NCBI GenBank assembly: GCA_964630785.1
Contig: CAZVZG010000021.1
Location: 18,436 to 82,435, forward strand
DNA from: JADLCX01 sp964630785
Lineage (GTDB): Bacteria; Planctomycetota; Phycisphaerae; Phycisphaerales; UBA1924
Reading direction: 5' to 3'
Length of the DNA: 64,000 nt
Of the stretch, positions 16,744-25,700 are shown piece after piece. Position 1 is the stretch's first letter, and the number at the start of each line of letters is the position of its first letter. A model generated the notes under the pieces. That model searched no databases. It was given only the letters and a program-made list of their open reading frames with translations, and was not told the origin of the DNA. The translations under genes and the position numbers were made by a program.

Positions 16744-17930
16744 GGAGCTCCTTTCGTATTGGAGGACGGTCGGCCGAGTGCCCCCTTCTGCGCTCGGCTC
16801 TTGAGGATGATAAGGATAACTACAAGGCTTCCGGCGAGGATCCAGCCAAGCACGCGGGTCAATGACCGTTCGCCCTTCATGTCGCTTCGGGCTGAATCGA
16901 TGTTCAGAACCGGCCCGGTAACCGCGGCGACCGGCAAGTCTCTGCCCACCCGAGAATCGAACACCCGCGTGTAAGTGACATTCCCTCGATCAATATCCAC
17001 CCCGTCTGCCCGCGGCACGGCCGCTGCCTCCTCGATTTTCGCGCGTTCTGTGCGCTCACAGTCAATCAGTTTCCACAAAGCCTGGGGCTTCTGCTCGCGG
17101 GGCGCAAAGTGATTGACCGTTCGGGCCGCGTAGTCGTTCAGAGCCGGCAGCAGTTGCCAATCTGCGAACACCCACCGTTCCCCGACGGCGGTTGGTTCAA
17201 TAGCCTTCACGCACTCGACGGAGTCCACAAAGCCGCGCTCGAGGTCGGCGAGCCAATGACCCTTGTAAGCAAGAACAATCGCTCCGTCGGGCGATGCGGC
17301 GTCTATCCGCCAAGTGCCGTCGTCGGCGAGCGTCGGTGTCCCCGGCTTGCACGCGCCCTCGTACAGATCAAACCCACCATGAAGCGCCAGGTTCACGTAG
17401 GACTGAAACCCCGCATTGGGCAGCACGGCGTCGTAGTTGCCGACGTTTCCCCCGGCGGGGTCGATGATCGTGAGTTGGACCGGCGTCAGGATCCACGCCC
17501 CGTCCGGACACACCGCAGTGTCCGAATAGGGCATTTCCGGCAAGTACGGGATTGTTGTGCTCAGCCTCCAGAGCTTAGCGTCGCCCCACCACAACTTGAC
17601 TTTGAGTGTGTCTCCACCGTTGGCGAGCCGTCGCTTCAGGTTCTCCAACTCAAACCGACGGGGATGCTCAGGATGGCCGGCCACCTCGCGCTCCAGGGCC
17701 GCTATGGTGGCGGGGTCGGCCGTCGCGTACGTAAAAGTCTGGTAGGTCAGCACGCAGTCGGCCGCGCTCGGTGGCAGTTGTCGAGCCACTTTCCATTCGC
17801 GAGCAATCCAATCGGTCAGGTTGACACTTGCTGGTTGAGCCGCGTAGGCAACAGACGCCGTGAGCACGGCCAGCACGGCGATTCCGCCGCGTGCAAATCG
17901 GTGGTGGTCCGATGCACTCGTCCATCTCAT
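16740..17930 (-). CDS. Exported protein with C-terminal membrane anchor; first gene of islet operon
   Basis: A 396-residue protein of unknown family. It has a signal segment (GGIAVLAVLTASVAYA), a ~320-residue extracytoplasmic domain, then a C-terminal transmembrane helix (VLGWILAGSLVVILIIL) and a basic tail. The domain resembles periplasmic substrate- or lipoprotein-carrier folds only in general look (short strands such as KLWWGDAKLWRL and GAWILTPVQLTI). ATG 17930 is six bases from a -10 element, so the message is probably leaderless; a GTG at 17936 is the only alternative. Base composition is visibly less GC-rich than in flanking genes. The stop overlaps the Cys-rich gene start. Confidence 0.72.
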   Translation of the reverse strand: MRWTSASDHHRFARGGIAVLAVLTASVAYAAQPASVNLTDWIAREWKVARQLPPSAADCVLTYQTFTYATADPATIAALEREVAGHPEHPRRFELENLKRRLANGGDTLKVKLWWGDAKLWRLSTTIPYLPEMPYSDTAVCPDGAWILTPVQLTIIDPAGGNVGNYDAVLPNAGFQSYVNLALHGGFDLYEGACKPGTPTLADDGTWRIDAASPDGAIVLAYKGHWLADLERGFVDSVECVKAIEPTAVGERWVFADWQLLPALNDYAARTVNHFAPREQKPQALWKLIDCERTERAKIEEAAAVPRADGVDIDRGNVTYTRVFDSRVGRDLPVAAVTGPVLNIDSARSDMKGERSLTRVLGWILAGSLVVILIILKSRAQKGALGRPSSNTKGAP

Positions 17931-17936
17931 GGCCAC

Positions 17937-17966
17937 AGACTACCCCCCCCCCCCGATGGTCGTCAA
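17937..17966 (-). promoter_or_regulatory. Promoter of the islet operon with a 12-G run in its spacer
   Basis: Read on the minus strand: TTGACG (17966-17961), an 18-base spacer made of ACCATC plus twelve G, then TAGTCT (17942-17937), six bases (GTGGCC), and ATG 17930. The elements and spacing fit a sigma-70-type promoter for a leaderless mRNA. A homopolymer inside the spacer can change length during replication, and spacer length controls promoter strength; neisserial porA and fetA phase variation work this way. Confidence 0.6.
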
Positions 17967-18082
17967 GGAGGAGGTTCGCAATTTCCGCACAAGTTTTGAA
18001 CTCCAGCCAAATAGGGGATAGCGGTCACCGAATATGCAGTGCGACCTCGGTCATTATGAGTGTCGAACCCGCTTGAAAACAA

Positions 18083-18105
18083 CCCCCTCCCGCCGAGGGA
18101 GGGGG
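18083..18105. terminator. C/G-rich 9-bp perfect hairpin
   Basis: CCCCCTCCC at 18083-18091 pairs with GGGAGGGGG at 18097-18105 around GCCGA. There is no clear U-tract on the plus strand; on the minus strand the stem is followed by TTGTTTT. It may terminate transcription coming from the HDOD gene side. Confidence 0.4.
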
Positions 18106-18107
18106 CT

Positions 18108-18123
18108 GCAGAGCAAGCGTCGG
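18108..18123 (+). repeat. Right copy of 16-bp direct repeat bracketing the islet operon
   Basis: GCAGAGCAAGCGTCGG, identical to 15120-15135 and in the same orientation, about 3 kb away. It immediately follows the hairpin at 18083-18105. Confidence 0.5.
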
Positions 18124-18399
18124 GATCGGAGGGCCCGGTCCCGCCGCCGCCCATGGGCATGCCGGTGGATGACGCGACCGCCTCGCGCATACCCGCCGGT
18201 CCCTGACGCGCCGGGACGGTCGCGTCGTGGGGCCGGTCGGGCCGCGCGTGGAGAAGCGGCCGCGCCATCCACCGATGGCGGGCGTCGTTGTAAGACAACG
18301 CCATCCATGAAGCGAACCCGCAGAGATTGGGGTTACACCCCCCCCCCCCCTCCCCCCCCTCCCCACTCGCCGCCCTCGCGGGTGCGACCAAAGGAAAGC

Positions 18400-18427
18400 G
18401 GCGGACCCGCATCCGTGCGGGCCCGCC
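18400..18427 (-). terminator. Terminator of the HDOD gene
   Basis: A 12-bp stem with one mismatch (18400-18411 with 18416-18427, loop TCCG). On the minus strand it is followed by CTTTCCTTT. It lies about 80 bases past the HDOD stop codon. Confidence 0.6.
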
Positions 18428-18504
18428 GACATTCAGCGATCGGTTGAGTTATTCGCGACGGCAATCGAGGACCGCCGCGGATTGGGGATCGATCCCGGAG
18501 TCGA

Positions 18505-19398
18505 TCAGGTGGAGAGCGTCTGGTTGACGGTGTCGATGGCCGCGGGGAGTTTGCTGTTGATGTCGGCGAGCTGGTCGCGCGTGATCTTCAGCACGTCCAG
18601 GTGCTCGGCGGGGATGTCGAGATTGGTCAGGTCGAGGCGGAAGCCGGGCTTGACGGACCCGGCCAACCGATCGGCCACGCTGACGATCGTGACCAGCGTG
18701 CGTTGGTCCTCGCCCAGCTCCAGCGGTCGGTGATGGAAGCCGGTGACCAGCGCGAACGTGCGCGGGAACTTCCACTTCTCGCAAAGGCCCTGGCCGAAGT
18801 CCTGGTGGTTGGCGCCGAAGACCTCGGTCTCGACGTCAAGCATGTTGTTGGTGGGGACGCCGTCCTTGCCCACCCCGAGCCTGCCGACGGCCTCGATGAG
18901 TTTGTGTCGATCGGACTGGATCTCGACGATCACGCCGATATCGTGGATGAGCCCGGCGAGGAAGGCCTCGTCGGCCAGGCCGATCTTCATGGTGTCGGCG
19001 ATCATCTTGCATCCCGCGGCCGTCGCGATCGAGTGCGACCAGAGGTCCTTGGCGCTGAACTCGGGCGTGAGCGACCCGCCGCGAAAGAGCTTGGCGAGGC
19101 TGGCGGCAATGGCGATGTTCTTCACCGCGTTGAGGCCGAGCAGCACGATGGCGCGGTTGATCGAGCCGATCTGCCCCGGCAGGCCGTAGAACGCCGAGTT
19201 GACGACCTTGAGGATGCGCGAGCAGAGCGCCGGGTCGTTGGCGATGACCTTGTGCAGGTCCTGTGCTGTGCTCGAGGGGCTCTCGACCAGCTCGATGATC
19301 TTGAGCGTAATCTCGGGGAGCGTCGCGATGTGGCTGATCTCGCGGATCGCCGAGTTCACGGCTTGTTCACGCGTTCCGGTCTGGGCCTGGGCCGTCAT
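18505..19398 (-). CDS. HDOD-domain signalling protein
   Basis: A 297-residue cytoplasmic HDOD protein, a family related to HD phosphohydrolases but usually lacking full catalytic metal ligands and used in signalling (often motility or cyclic-di-GMP related). Diagnostic segments: EISHIATLPEITLKIIELVESP, IANDPALCSRILKVVNSAFYGL, INRAIVLLGLNAVKNIA and LWSHSIATAAG. ATG 19398 has a strong GGAGG nine bases upstream; the frame extends to 19566 but those residues look non-coding. It follows the sugar operon on the same strand with a 160-base gap, so it may have its own promoter. Confidence 0.92.
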   Translation of the reverse strand: MTAQAQTGTREQAVNSAIREISHIATLPEITLKIIELVESPSSTAQDLHKVIANDPALCSRILKVVNSAFYGLPGQIGSINRAIVLLGLNAVKNIAIAASLAKLFRGGSLTPEFSAKDLWSHSIATAAGCKMIADTMKIGLADEAFLAGLIHDIGVIVEIQSDRHKLIEAVGRLGVGKDGVPTNNMLDVETEVFGANHQDFGQGLCEKWKFPRTFALVTGFHHRPLELGEDQRTLVTIVSVADRLAGSVKPGFRLDLTNLDIPAEHLDVLKITRDQLADINSKLPAAIDTVNQTLST

Positions 19399-19562
19399 GA
19401 AGCGCCTCCGAAAGCAAGAGAGGTGGGGACAGACACACGGGTATCGGTCCGCGCGGCGGGACACTTTCGGGGGACGGATAAATGCGGTGCGTGGGTTATC
19501 AGGACTGAGGAAGGCATCGAGGCACGCGGCATCGAGGCGCCGAGTAACGCTCGCCTCATCCA

Positions 19563-20894
19563 TCAATACGCGTTGTGCTTCCGGAGCAAGGCGGGCTCGT
19601 GCGGATCGACCCCGGCCAGGAGCGCGGCAATGCGGGGGCTGGCGCGGCCATCGCCATAGAGCGTGGATGGCCTAAGCCTCCCCGCAAACCGATCCGCACG
19701 CTTCACCAGCGCGGTCACCCGGACCGTGTCGAGCGGGTCCGCATCCACGACGTTCCGGTCACGCTCGCGCCCCGCCTGTCGCGGGCCGACGTTCAGGGCC
19801 GGCACCCCGAGCGCCGCACACTCGATCAGCCCCGCCGAAGAGTTGCCCACGACCAACCCCCGCCGATTCACGGCCATGCGCTTGAGCAGCGCGACAAACC
19901 GATCGCGCGGCAGGTGCGAGATCACCGGCCATCCGTTGCACGCGGACAATCGCTCCCAGCGTTCGAGGATCCCATCGCGTCCCGGGTCGTAGTTGGGGTG
20001 CAAAAATATCCCCCGCGGCCCCGAGCCGCCGCACCGCGTCAGCCCGGCGTTCCTGCACGCGCCCAGAGGCGGTTCGTCGGGCAGGCAGCACGTGGCCATG
20101 TAAGTGAACATGGCGAAGCGGTCTTCCGAACGCTCACCCTCTCGCCAGGGCATCCGCGACGGAACGGCGGGCGGAGGGAGGCCCGGCATCCCGATGAGAC
20201 GCGGCAGCCGCCGGATCGCCCGCGGGTTCACCCGCACGGTGGCACCCGGAAGCGGCCCGGAAGGGTGGAGCAGCACGACCACTCGCGGGTCGCCGAGACT
20301 TCTGGCCTCCCGATCTCCCATCGGTTTGATCCGTTCGAGCCCGTCGATCGCCGGCGAGCCGGTCACGTGCACGAAACCCGGCCGCTCGCCCATCCTCACG
20401 ATCCGCTCGGCCGAGAGCTTGGTCGCCGCGCAGTGCAAATGTGAGAGCTTCGTGATGGCGTGGCGCATCGCCTCGTCGGCGATCCCCTCAGCGCGATCAC
20501 CGCCGTGGACGTGGCAGACGGCGATGCCCGCAACGCTGGCGGCACTCGCGGCGGCGAACGCCTCGATGCGGTCGCCCAGCACAACCACCCAGTCGGGCTT
20601 GAGTCTTGCGAACGCACCCGCGAAGCCCAACACCCCGCGGCCGAGCGCCTCCGCATCCGCCCCGCGCCCGGTCTTTCCGGGTTGCTGCATGCGCACCTCT
20701 GCGGCGACCGGGTACGCGTCCCTCACCTCGCGAATCGTGCGTGCGGGGGGCAGGAAATGAGCGCCCGCGGCGATGAGCCGAAGCCTGAGCCGCTTGTGCC
20801 TGCGCACGGCGTCGATCACCGGGCACAGCAGGCCGAACTCGGCTCGCGTGCCTGTGACGATAGCGACGGTGAGAGGCTCGCCGCGGCGCGTCAT
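19563..20894 (-). CDS. neuC: UDP-N-acetylglucosamine 2-epimerase (hydrolysing), NeuC/LegG-like
   Basis: The enzyme converts UDP-GlcNAc (or a diacetamido analogue) to free ManNAc (or analogue) plus UDP, the first step to sialic- or legionaminic-type acids. VAIVTGTRAEFGLLCPVIDAV, VVVLGDRIEAFAAA, CHVHGGDRAEGIADEAMRHAITKLSHLH and VGNSSAGLIECAALGVPALNVG are hallmark segments. At 443 residues it is longer than the usual ~380 because of an extra stretch at about residues 235-285. ATG 20894 overlaps the neuB stop (ATGA), so translation is coupled; the upstream ATG 20918 is less likely. Confidence 0.9.
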   Translation of the reverse strand: MTRRGEPLTVAIVTGTRAEFGLLCPVIDAVRRHKRLRLRLIAAGAHFLPPARTIREVRDAYPVAAEVRMQQPGKTGRGADAEALGRGVLGFAGAFARLKPDWVVVLGDRIEAFAAASAASVAGIAVCHVHGGDRAEGIADEAMRHAITKLSHLHCAATKLSAERIVRMGERPGFVHVTGSPAIDGLERIKPMGDREARSLGDPRVVVLLHPSGPLPGATVRVNPRAIRRLPRLIGMPGLPPPAVPSRMPWREGERSEDRFAMFTYMATCCLPDEPPLGACRNAGLTRCGGSGPRGIFLHPNYDPGRDGILERWERLSACNGWPVISHLPRDRFVALLKRMAVNRRGLVVGNSSAGLIECAALGVPALNVGPRQAGRERDRNVVDADPLDTVRVTALVKRADRFAGRLRPSTLYGDGRASPRIAALLAGVDPHEPALLRKHNAY

Positions 20895-21955
20895 TGAGCC
20901 GCTCCCGCCATCGCCCACACCACGTCCGCTTCAGTCAGCGGTACGTCGGCCTCGACGGCGCTCGCGACGGGCCTGCCGACCACTTCATCAACGCGGAACG
21001 GGGGCAGGCCCGTGCCGGGCCGCTTGAAGGTGAGGTCCCCACGACAGAGCACTTCACCGGCGGACAGAGCTCGGGCGGTGACGATGGACTGGCGCGAGAC
21101 GGTGCGGACGTCCTGCTCGATCGCGAGCACCCGCTTGCGCCGTTCGACGGACGTGGCCCCTCGGTCCGACACCCCGCGGGCCAGGCGCACGTACTCGGCC
21201 ATCTCCGCGGGCGCGAGCGAGGCCGCATGATCCGGCCCGTTCGCGGTTCGGCTGTACGTCAGGTGCTTCTCAAGCAGACACGCGCCGCACTCTACCGCGC
21301 GGGCGCCGGTGTCGATGCCCGGCGTGTGGTCGCTGTAGCCGGTCGGGAGCCGGGTCGCGCCGAAGATCGCGGGGATGCCGCCGAGCTCCGCGGACTCGGC
21401 GGGCGTGGGATAGGAGCTCACGCACTGCATGAGCGCGAGCCGGTCGCGGGCGCGATCGAGCCAGCCCGCGGCCCGCTCGATCTCGTCCATCGTGCTCGCC
21501 CCCGTGCTCACGATCATCGCCTTGCCGGTGGCCGCGAGCGCATCGAGCAGCGGTTTGTGCACGATGTCGGGCGACGCCGTCTTGTAGGCATCCCACGCGA
21601 GCGTCTCGGCCTTCTCCACCAGCTCGACGCTGAACACGGTGACGATGGCGTGGACGTTCAGCTCGCGGGCGAGGGCAACCACGCGGGCCATGTCGCCGAT
21701 CGAGAGTTCCAATCGGCGGAGCATGGAGACCGGGTCGCTCTCGCCCGCGGCCTTCTGATACGCCGCGAGCTTGGCGACCTTGCTCATCAGCCGATCGGTC
21801 TCGAAGAGCTGGAGTTTCACGGCGTCGGCGCCCGCCGCCGCGGCCGCGCGGGTGAGTTCGATGGCGCGATCGACCGAACCGTCGTGGTTCACGCCCAGTT
21901 CGGCGATGATGTAGGGCGGATGATCGGAGCCGATGACGCGGTCAGCGATGCGCAT
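20891..21955 (-). CDS. neuB: N-acetylneuraminate synthase family protein (NeuB/LegI/PseI type)
   Basis: It condenses ManNAc or a related 6-carbon sugar with phosphoenolpyruvate to give a nonulosonic acid. YIIAELGVNHDGSVDRAIELTRAA, DAVKLQLFETDRL, STGASTMDEI, LMQCVSSYPTP and GYSDHTPGIDTGARAVECGA are conserved. A C-terminal SAF (antifreeze-like) domain is present from about residue 285 (ARALSAGEVLCRGDLTFKRPGTGLPP). Whether the product is Neu5Ac, legionaminate or pseudaminate cannot be fixed by sequence reading alone. ATG 21955 overlaps neuA by 14 bases; the frame upstream is not needed. Confidence 0.92.
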   Translation of the reverse strand: MRIADRVIGSDHPPYIIAELGVNHDGSVDRAIELTRAAAAAGADAVKLQLFETDRLMSKVAKLAAYQKAAGESDPVSMLRRLELSIGDMARVVALARELNVHAIVTVFSVELVEKAETLAWDAYKTASPDIVHKPLLDALAATGKAMIVSTGASTMDEIERAAGWLDRARDRLALMQCVSSYPTPAESAELGGIPAIFGATRLPTGYSDHTPGIDTGARAVECGACLLEKHLTYSRTANGPDHAASLAPAEMAEYVRLARGVSDRGATSVERRKRVLAIEQDVRTVSRQSIVTARALSAGEVLCRGDLTFKRPGTGLPPFRVDEVVGRPVASAVEADVPLTEADVVWAMAGAAQ

Positions 21956-22739
21956 GGCACGCCCCCCGTTCCCGCAGGATAGCTTCTGCCACAACCAGAT
22001 CGATCCGCGTGTCGATGTCCACTACCGCACCCTCGGCGTTGACCACGCCGCGTCGGCGACCGTCGCGCCCGAAGAAGGCATGCGGGCCGGGCGTCACGCC
22101 CGCGACCTCCAGCATCAGCGCCTCGCGACTCACCACGATCACACCGCCATCGGGGATGCACGCCGGCGGCAGGTCCTGACGCCGGAACACACCGTGGTTG
22201 AGCACGTCGCCCTCCCACGGCCGGACCGCGCCCGATTCCGCATCGACGCGGGCGGTCCACCACGGGTGGTGTTTGCCCACGGGGGCGTAGCTCTGCACGG
22301 AGTCCGCCCGCGTGCGAGTGAGCAGGTCCACCGCGCGATCGACCAGCCCTGCCGGGCGCACGGGCACGTTGCCGTAGAGGATCACCACGGGGTGCGCCGA
22401 ACTTCCAGGCACACCGCTCCCCGCGGCCCCCTCGATTCGCGACAAGGACCCGAGCGCGCCCCGTGCGGCCGCGTCCACCGTCGCCGTGTCGCTCGCGAGA
22501 TCCGGTGATCGCAGGATCGGAATCACGCGCCCTCGGGTCGCCCGAGCCCACGACCGGCCGATCTCCATCAGCTCCTCGTCGTCGGTGCTGAGGACCACCG
22601 GGCCGACGGTGCGGGCCTCGCACGCGTGCTCGATCGTCCACTCGATGCACGGTCTTCCGGCCACGGGCAGTGCGTTCTTACGCGGCAGCCCCTTGCTGCC
22701 GCCGCGGGCGAGGATGATCGCGACAGCTCCGCCGTTCAT
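21942..22739 (-). CDS. neuA: Acylneuraminate (nonulosonate) cytidylyltransferase
   Basis: This activates the nonulosonic acid to its CMP form. The nucleotide-binding opening AIILARGGSKGLPRKNALPVAGRPCIEWT is diagnostic, and IDTRIDLVVAEAIL matches the C-terminal consensus. It is 265 residues. The start ATG 22739 overlaps the TGA of the MAF gene (ATGA). The open frame continues to 23084 but only as an antisense-free overlap inside the MAF gene, so it was not used. Confidence 0.92.
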   Translation of the reverse strand: MNGGAVAIILARGGSKGLPRKNALPVAGRPCIEWTIEHACEARTVGPVVLSTDDEELMEIGRSWARATRGRVIPILRSPDLASDTATVDAAARGALGSLSRIEGAAGSGVPGSSAHPVVILYGNVPVRPAGLVDRAVDLLTRTRADSVQSYAPVGKHHPWWTARVDAESGAVRPWEGDVLNHGVFRRQDLPPACIPDGGVIVVSREALMLEVAGVTPGPHAFFGRDGRRRGVVNAEGAVVDIDTRIDLVVAEAILRERGACHAHR

Positions 22740-25700
22740 GGCTGGATCCCCGCACGCCCATCGATCCCGATAGTGCGCGTGAGCGAACTCAGCCTCGCCC
22801 TCGCCGTTGTCGGCAGAGGCAATGGGCCGATCCGCTCGCCCGAGCGGGCCGCGCCGAGAGGATCGACCACGGCCCAGCCACACGTGATGATGCGGGCGCG
22901 GAAGAACGGGTCGACTTCGGCGTACGCGGCGTCGCAGCGGGTCAGGCGGGGGACGATCCACGGGGTCGACCACGGCCCGGAGCGCATCGCCAGAAGTCGC
23001 TCGAACATGTCGAACACGCGGGACCCATCGTCGCGTCCGGTGATTCTCAGGTATGCCTCTGCGGTCGTCGCGAGCACGTCGCAACTGATCACGGCGATGC
23101 TCCCGTCCACAAGCCGGGCGTGGTCCGCGACCCGGCTGGTCAGGGGCGTGCGAACGTGGACCGCCAACCTACCACCCTTGGCCGCGCACACGATGGCGGC
23201 GAAGTCCGGGTGGTCCACGGGGTCTACGCCGCTCAGCGGCTCGTCGGCCCGGAGCGTCACCGTGCACGGGTCATCGCCGCGGCCCGATCCGAACTCACGC
23301 ATCGCGCCGATGGCCGCGTCGCGGCCCATCCATCGGGGCGATCCCGGCGTTCCTGCGCCGATCATGAGCACGAGGTGTTCGGCCCGGGCTTGCGGGAACT
23401 CGCCGCTCGCCAGCACGTCGGCGATCTGGCCGGCCGCGGGGCCCTCACCCGCGCTGGATCGCTCGTACATCGCGGCCGCCAACGCTCGTCCGGCCGCGGT
23501 GTCGGCCACGAGGCGACGGCCGATGTCGCGCAAACGCGGCTCGATCAGCACGCACTCGGGCAGATTGATCAGGTCCACGATGGGCGTCCACGGAATGTAC
23601 CCGAGCAGGCCACCGATGCTCGCGAACACGCCCGAGCGCGGCCCGCTCTCGGCGAGGTCCCGCACCAGGGCCCGCGAGAGCACGCACCCGCACAGCCCCG
23701 GAGGCGCCTGCGTGAACGTAAAGCGGGACTGGCCGGGGTTCCGGCGGAATCGTTCGACGGTCGCGTCGCACAGTCCGGGATCGACGAGGCACCAATCGGG
23801 CCCAACGAGCAGCAGGGCGTCCAGATCGAGCCGCTCGGCGACGGCGTCCATCGCCGGCGGGTCGAACACTTCGTCGTACACGCTCTGATTGGCGATCCCG
23901 CCGCGCCAGCACGAACCCGCGAACAGCCGGGCCGCTCGTACGCCCGCCCTGCGCGTGGCTCGGAGCGCATCGTCCGCAACCTCGACAATCTCAAGGACCA
24001 CGTTCTCGGGCCGGCGCCGCAGCAGCGACGCGACCCACGCGGGGTCGTCGGTCGGCACCACAACGCGCACGCGGCCCGAGGATCGATCACCCACCACCGC
24101 GCCCGCGTCCGTCAACTGCCGGCACGCCCCGAGCCGGTGCAGAGTGAGTTCGAGCGCGTTGCGCCCGTTGAACACCGCTTCGGAGAGATGCCGCTGATCG
24201 GCGAACACGGGAACCACCGCCGCCACACACGCGGCCGGCGCCGACACTTCGGTCGCGGCCGGGGCCTGCTCGCGCGTGATGCGCCGGCCCGTCCTGAGCA
24301 TCGTGAGCGCGTCGCCGAGCAAAGCTCCCAGGTCGTCACCCGCGAGAGCGAGCGTGCGGACGTTCTCCAGGTCGCGCTCCAGTTGCCGGCGCTGCCTCTG
24401 GGTGGGGGTGAGCTCCCCGCCGTTGTCGGCGATCTGCACGGCGCGATCGGTCCGCAAGCGGTTGAACACGCCGCTCTGGTTGAGCGTCTGCACGAGATCG
24501 AACGCCGGTTGCCGCGCCACGGCGTCGTCGCGCACCTTCTCCAAGTCGCCGATGAGCCTGTTGACGCGCGGTTGGTCGGCGTGGTGCTCGATCATCTCGA
24601 CGATCAGCGACTCGGCCCGCCGCGACCGCTCCGCGATGCACGCCGCGTCGCCCTGCACCGCGGCCACGCGGTCCTCCACGCGCCGCAACGAGGGCGGCGT
24701 GGCGCGCCTGCGCCGTGCCGCAGCGGCGATCACCCGTTCGATCGGCTCGTCCCCGCCGCGATCCCGGTGACCTTCCAGAAACTCCGCGAGCGAGACCGTC
24801 CGCGTGTGCGCCTTGCGCACGCCGCCCTCGGTCGCGTCGATGGTCGTGAGTCCGCGATCGGCGTCGGCCTTGAAATCTCGCTCGAACTGCACGAGGTAGG
24901 TCGCCATCTGCTCGTCGGTATACATCGGCCGGCCCAGATGATCGACGGCCTGTCGCAGGTGCGCGCCCATCCGCAGGATGCGCTGCCACTCGAGCATCTC
25001 CAGCGTGTTGAGCTCGTTGAGCTCGCACGCCCAGAGGTTGTGCACGGCCGCGCCCGCGGCGTAGTACTGCCCGTCGGTGAAGCCCAGGTCCTGGCCGACC
25101 AACGCGACGGGGTCGCAGCCCAGGTGCCGGGCGACGTAGTACGCCAGGTGCGCGACCGTCGCGCCTGCGGGAAGCGCGCCCTTCTCCCGCACCAACTCCT
25201 GTCCGAGCAGCTTGTCCAGATGCTTGTCGCCCGGCGTGCGGAGCGAGCCGCCCAGTCGCGCCCAGGCGTCGATCACGGCGGGATTCACCTTCGGGTCGGC
25301 GATGAGCGTGATGCCTTCGACGTCTTCCGCTTTCAGCCCTTCGTAGAACCGCGTGCTGATCTCGCTGTAGTCCAGCGCGGTCACCATGTGCGGCCGAATC
25401 CCGCGCTTGAGCAGCGGCTTGAGCACCGTCTGCACCGCCACGATCGCGAAACGCTCCCGCACCCACGGCTGTTCGAGCAGGTGGATGTTTCGTTCCAGGC
25501 TCGGACCCGCGGCCACCACGATGCCGGGGCGCGACGCCGCACCGCCGGACCCGCGACAGCACCCCAACAGATCGGTCACGCCCGGGCTTGTGCAATACCG
25601 GTCAAGGTTCTGCGTCAGGTTCCGCAGCGTCGGGCGCACCTGCACCATCGTGGTCACGACCGTCATCTTCACGGCCTTGACCACGTCGAGGAATCGCTCG

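Larger units (their letters stand above)
17967..18399. other. Non-coding stretch upstream of the islet operon
   Basis: No convincing gene; the open frames here lack coding character. It begins AT-richer than the surroundings (17980-18060), then holds a perfect 9-bp hairpin (18083-18091 with 18097-18105), the right copy of the 16-bp repeat, and a C/T tract at about 18338-18362. Confidence 0.5.

Noticed and set aside
18054..18450. Small open frames in the gap upstream of the islet operon
   Set aside because: Both strands give Arg/Pro-rich strings across hairpins and C runs, with no ribosome site or domain.
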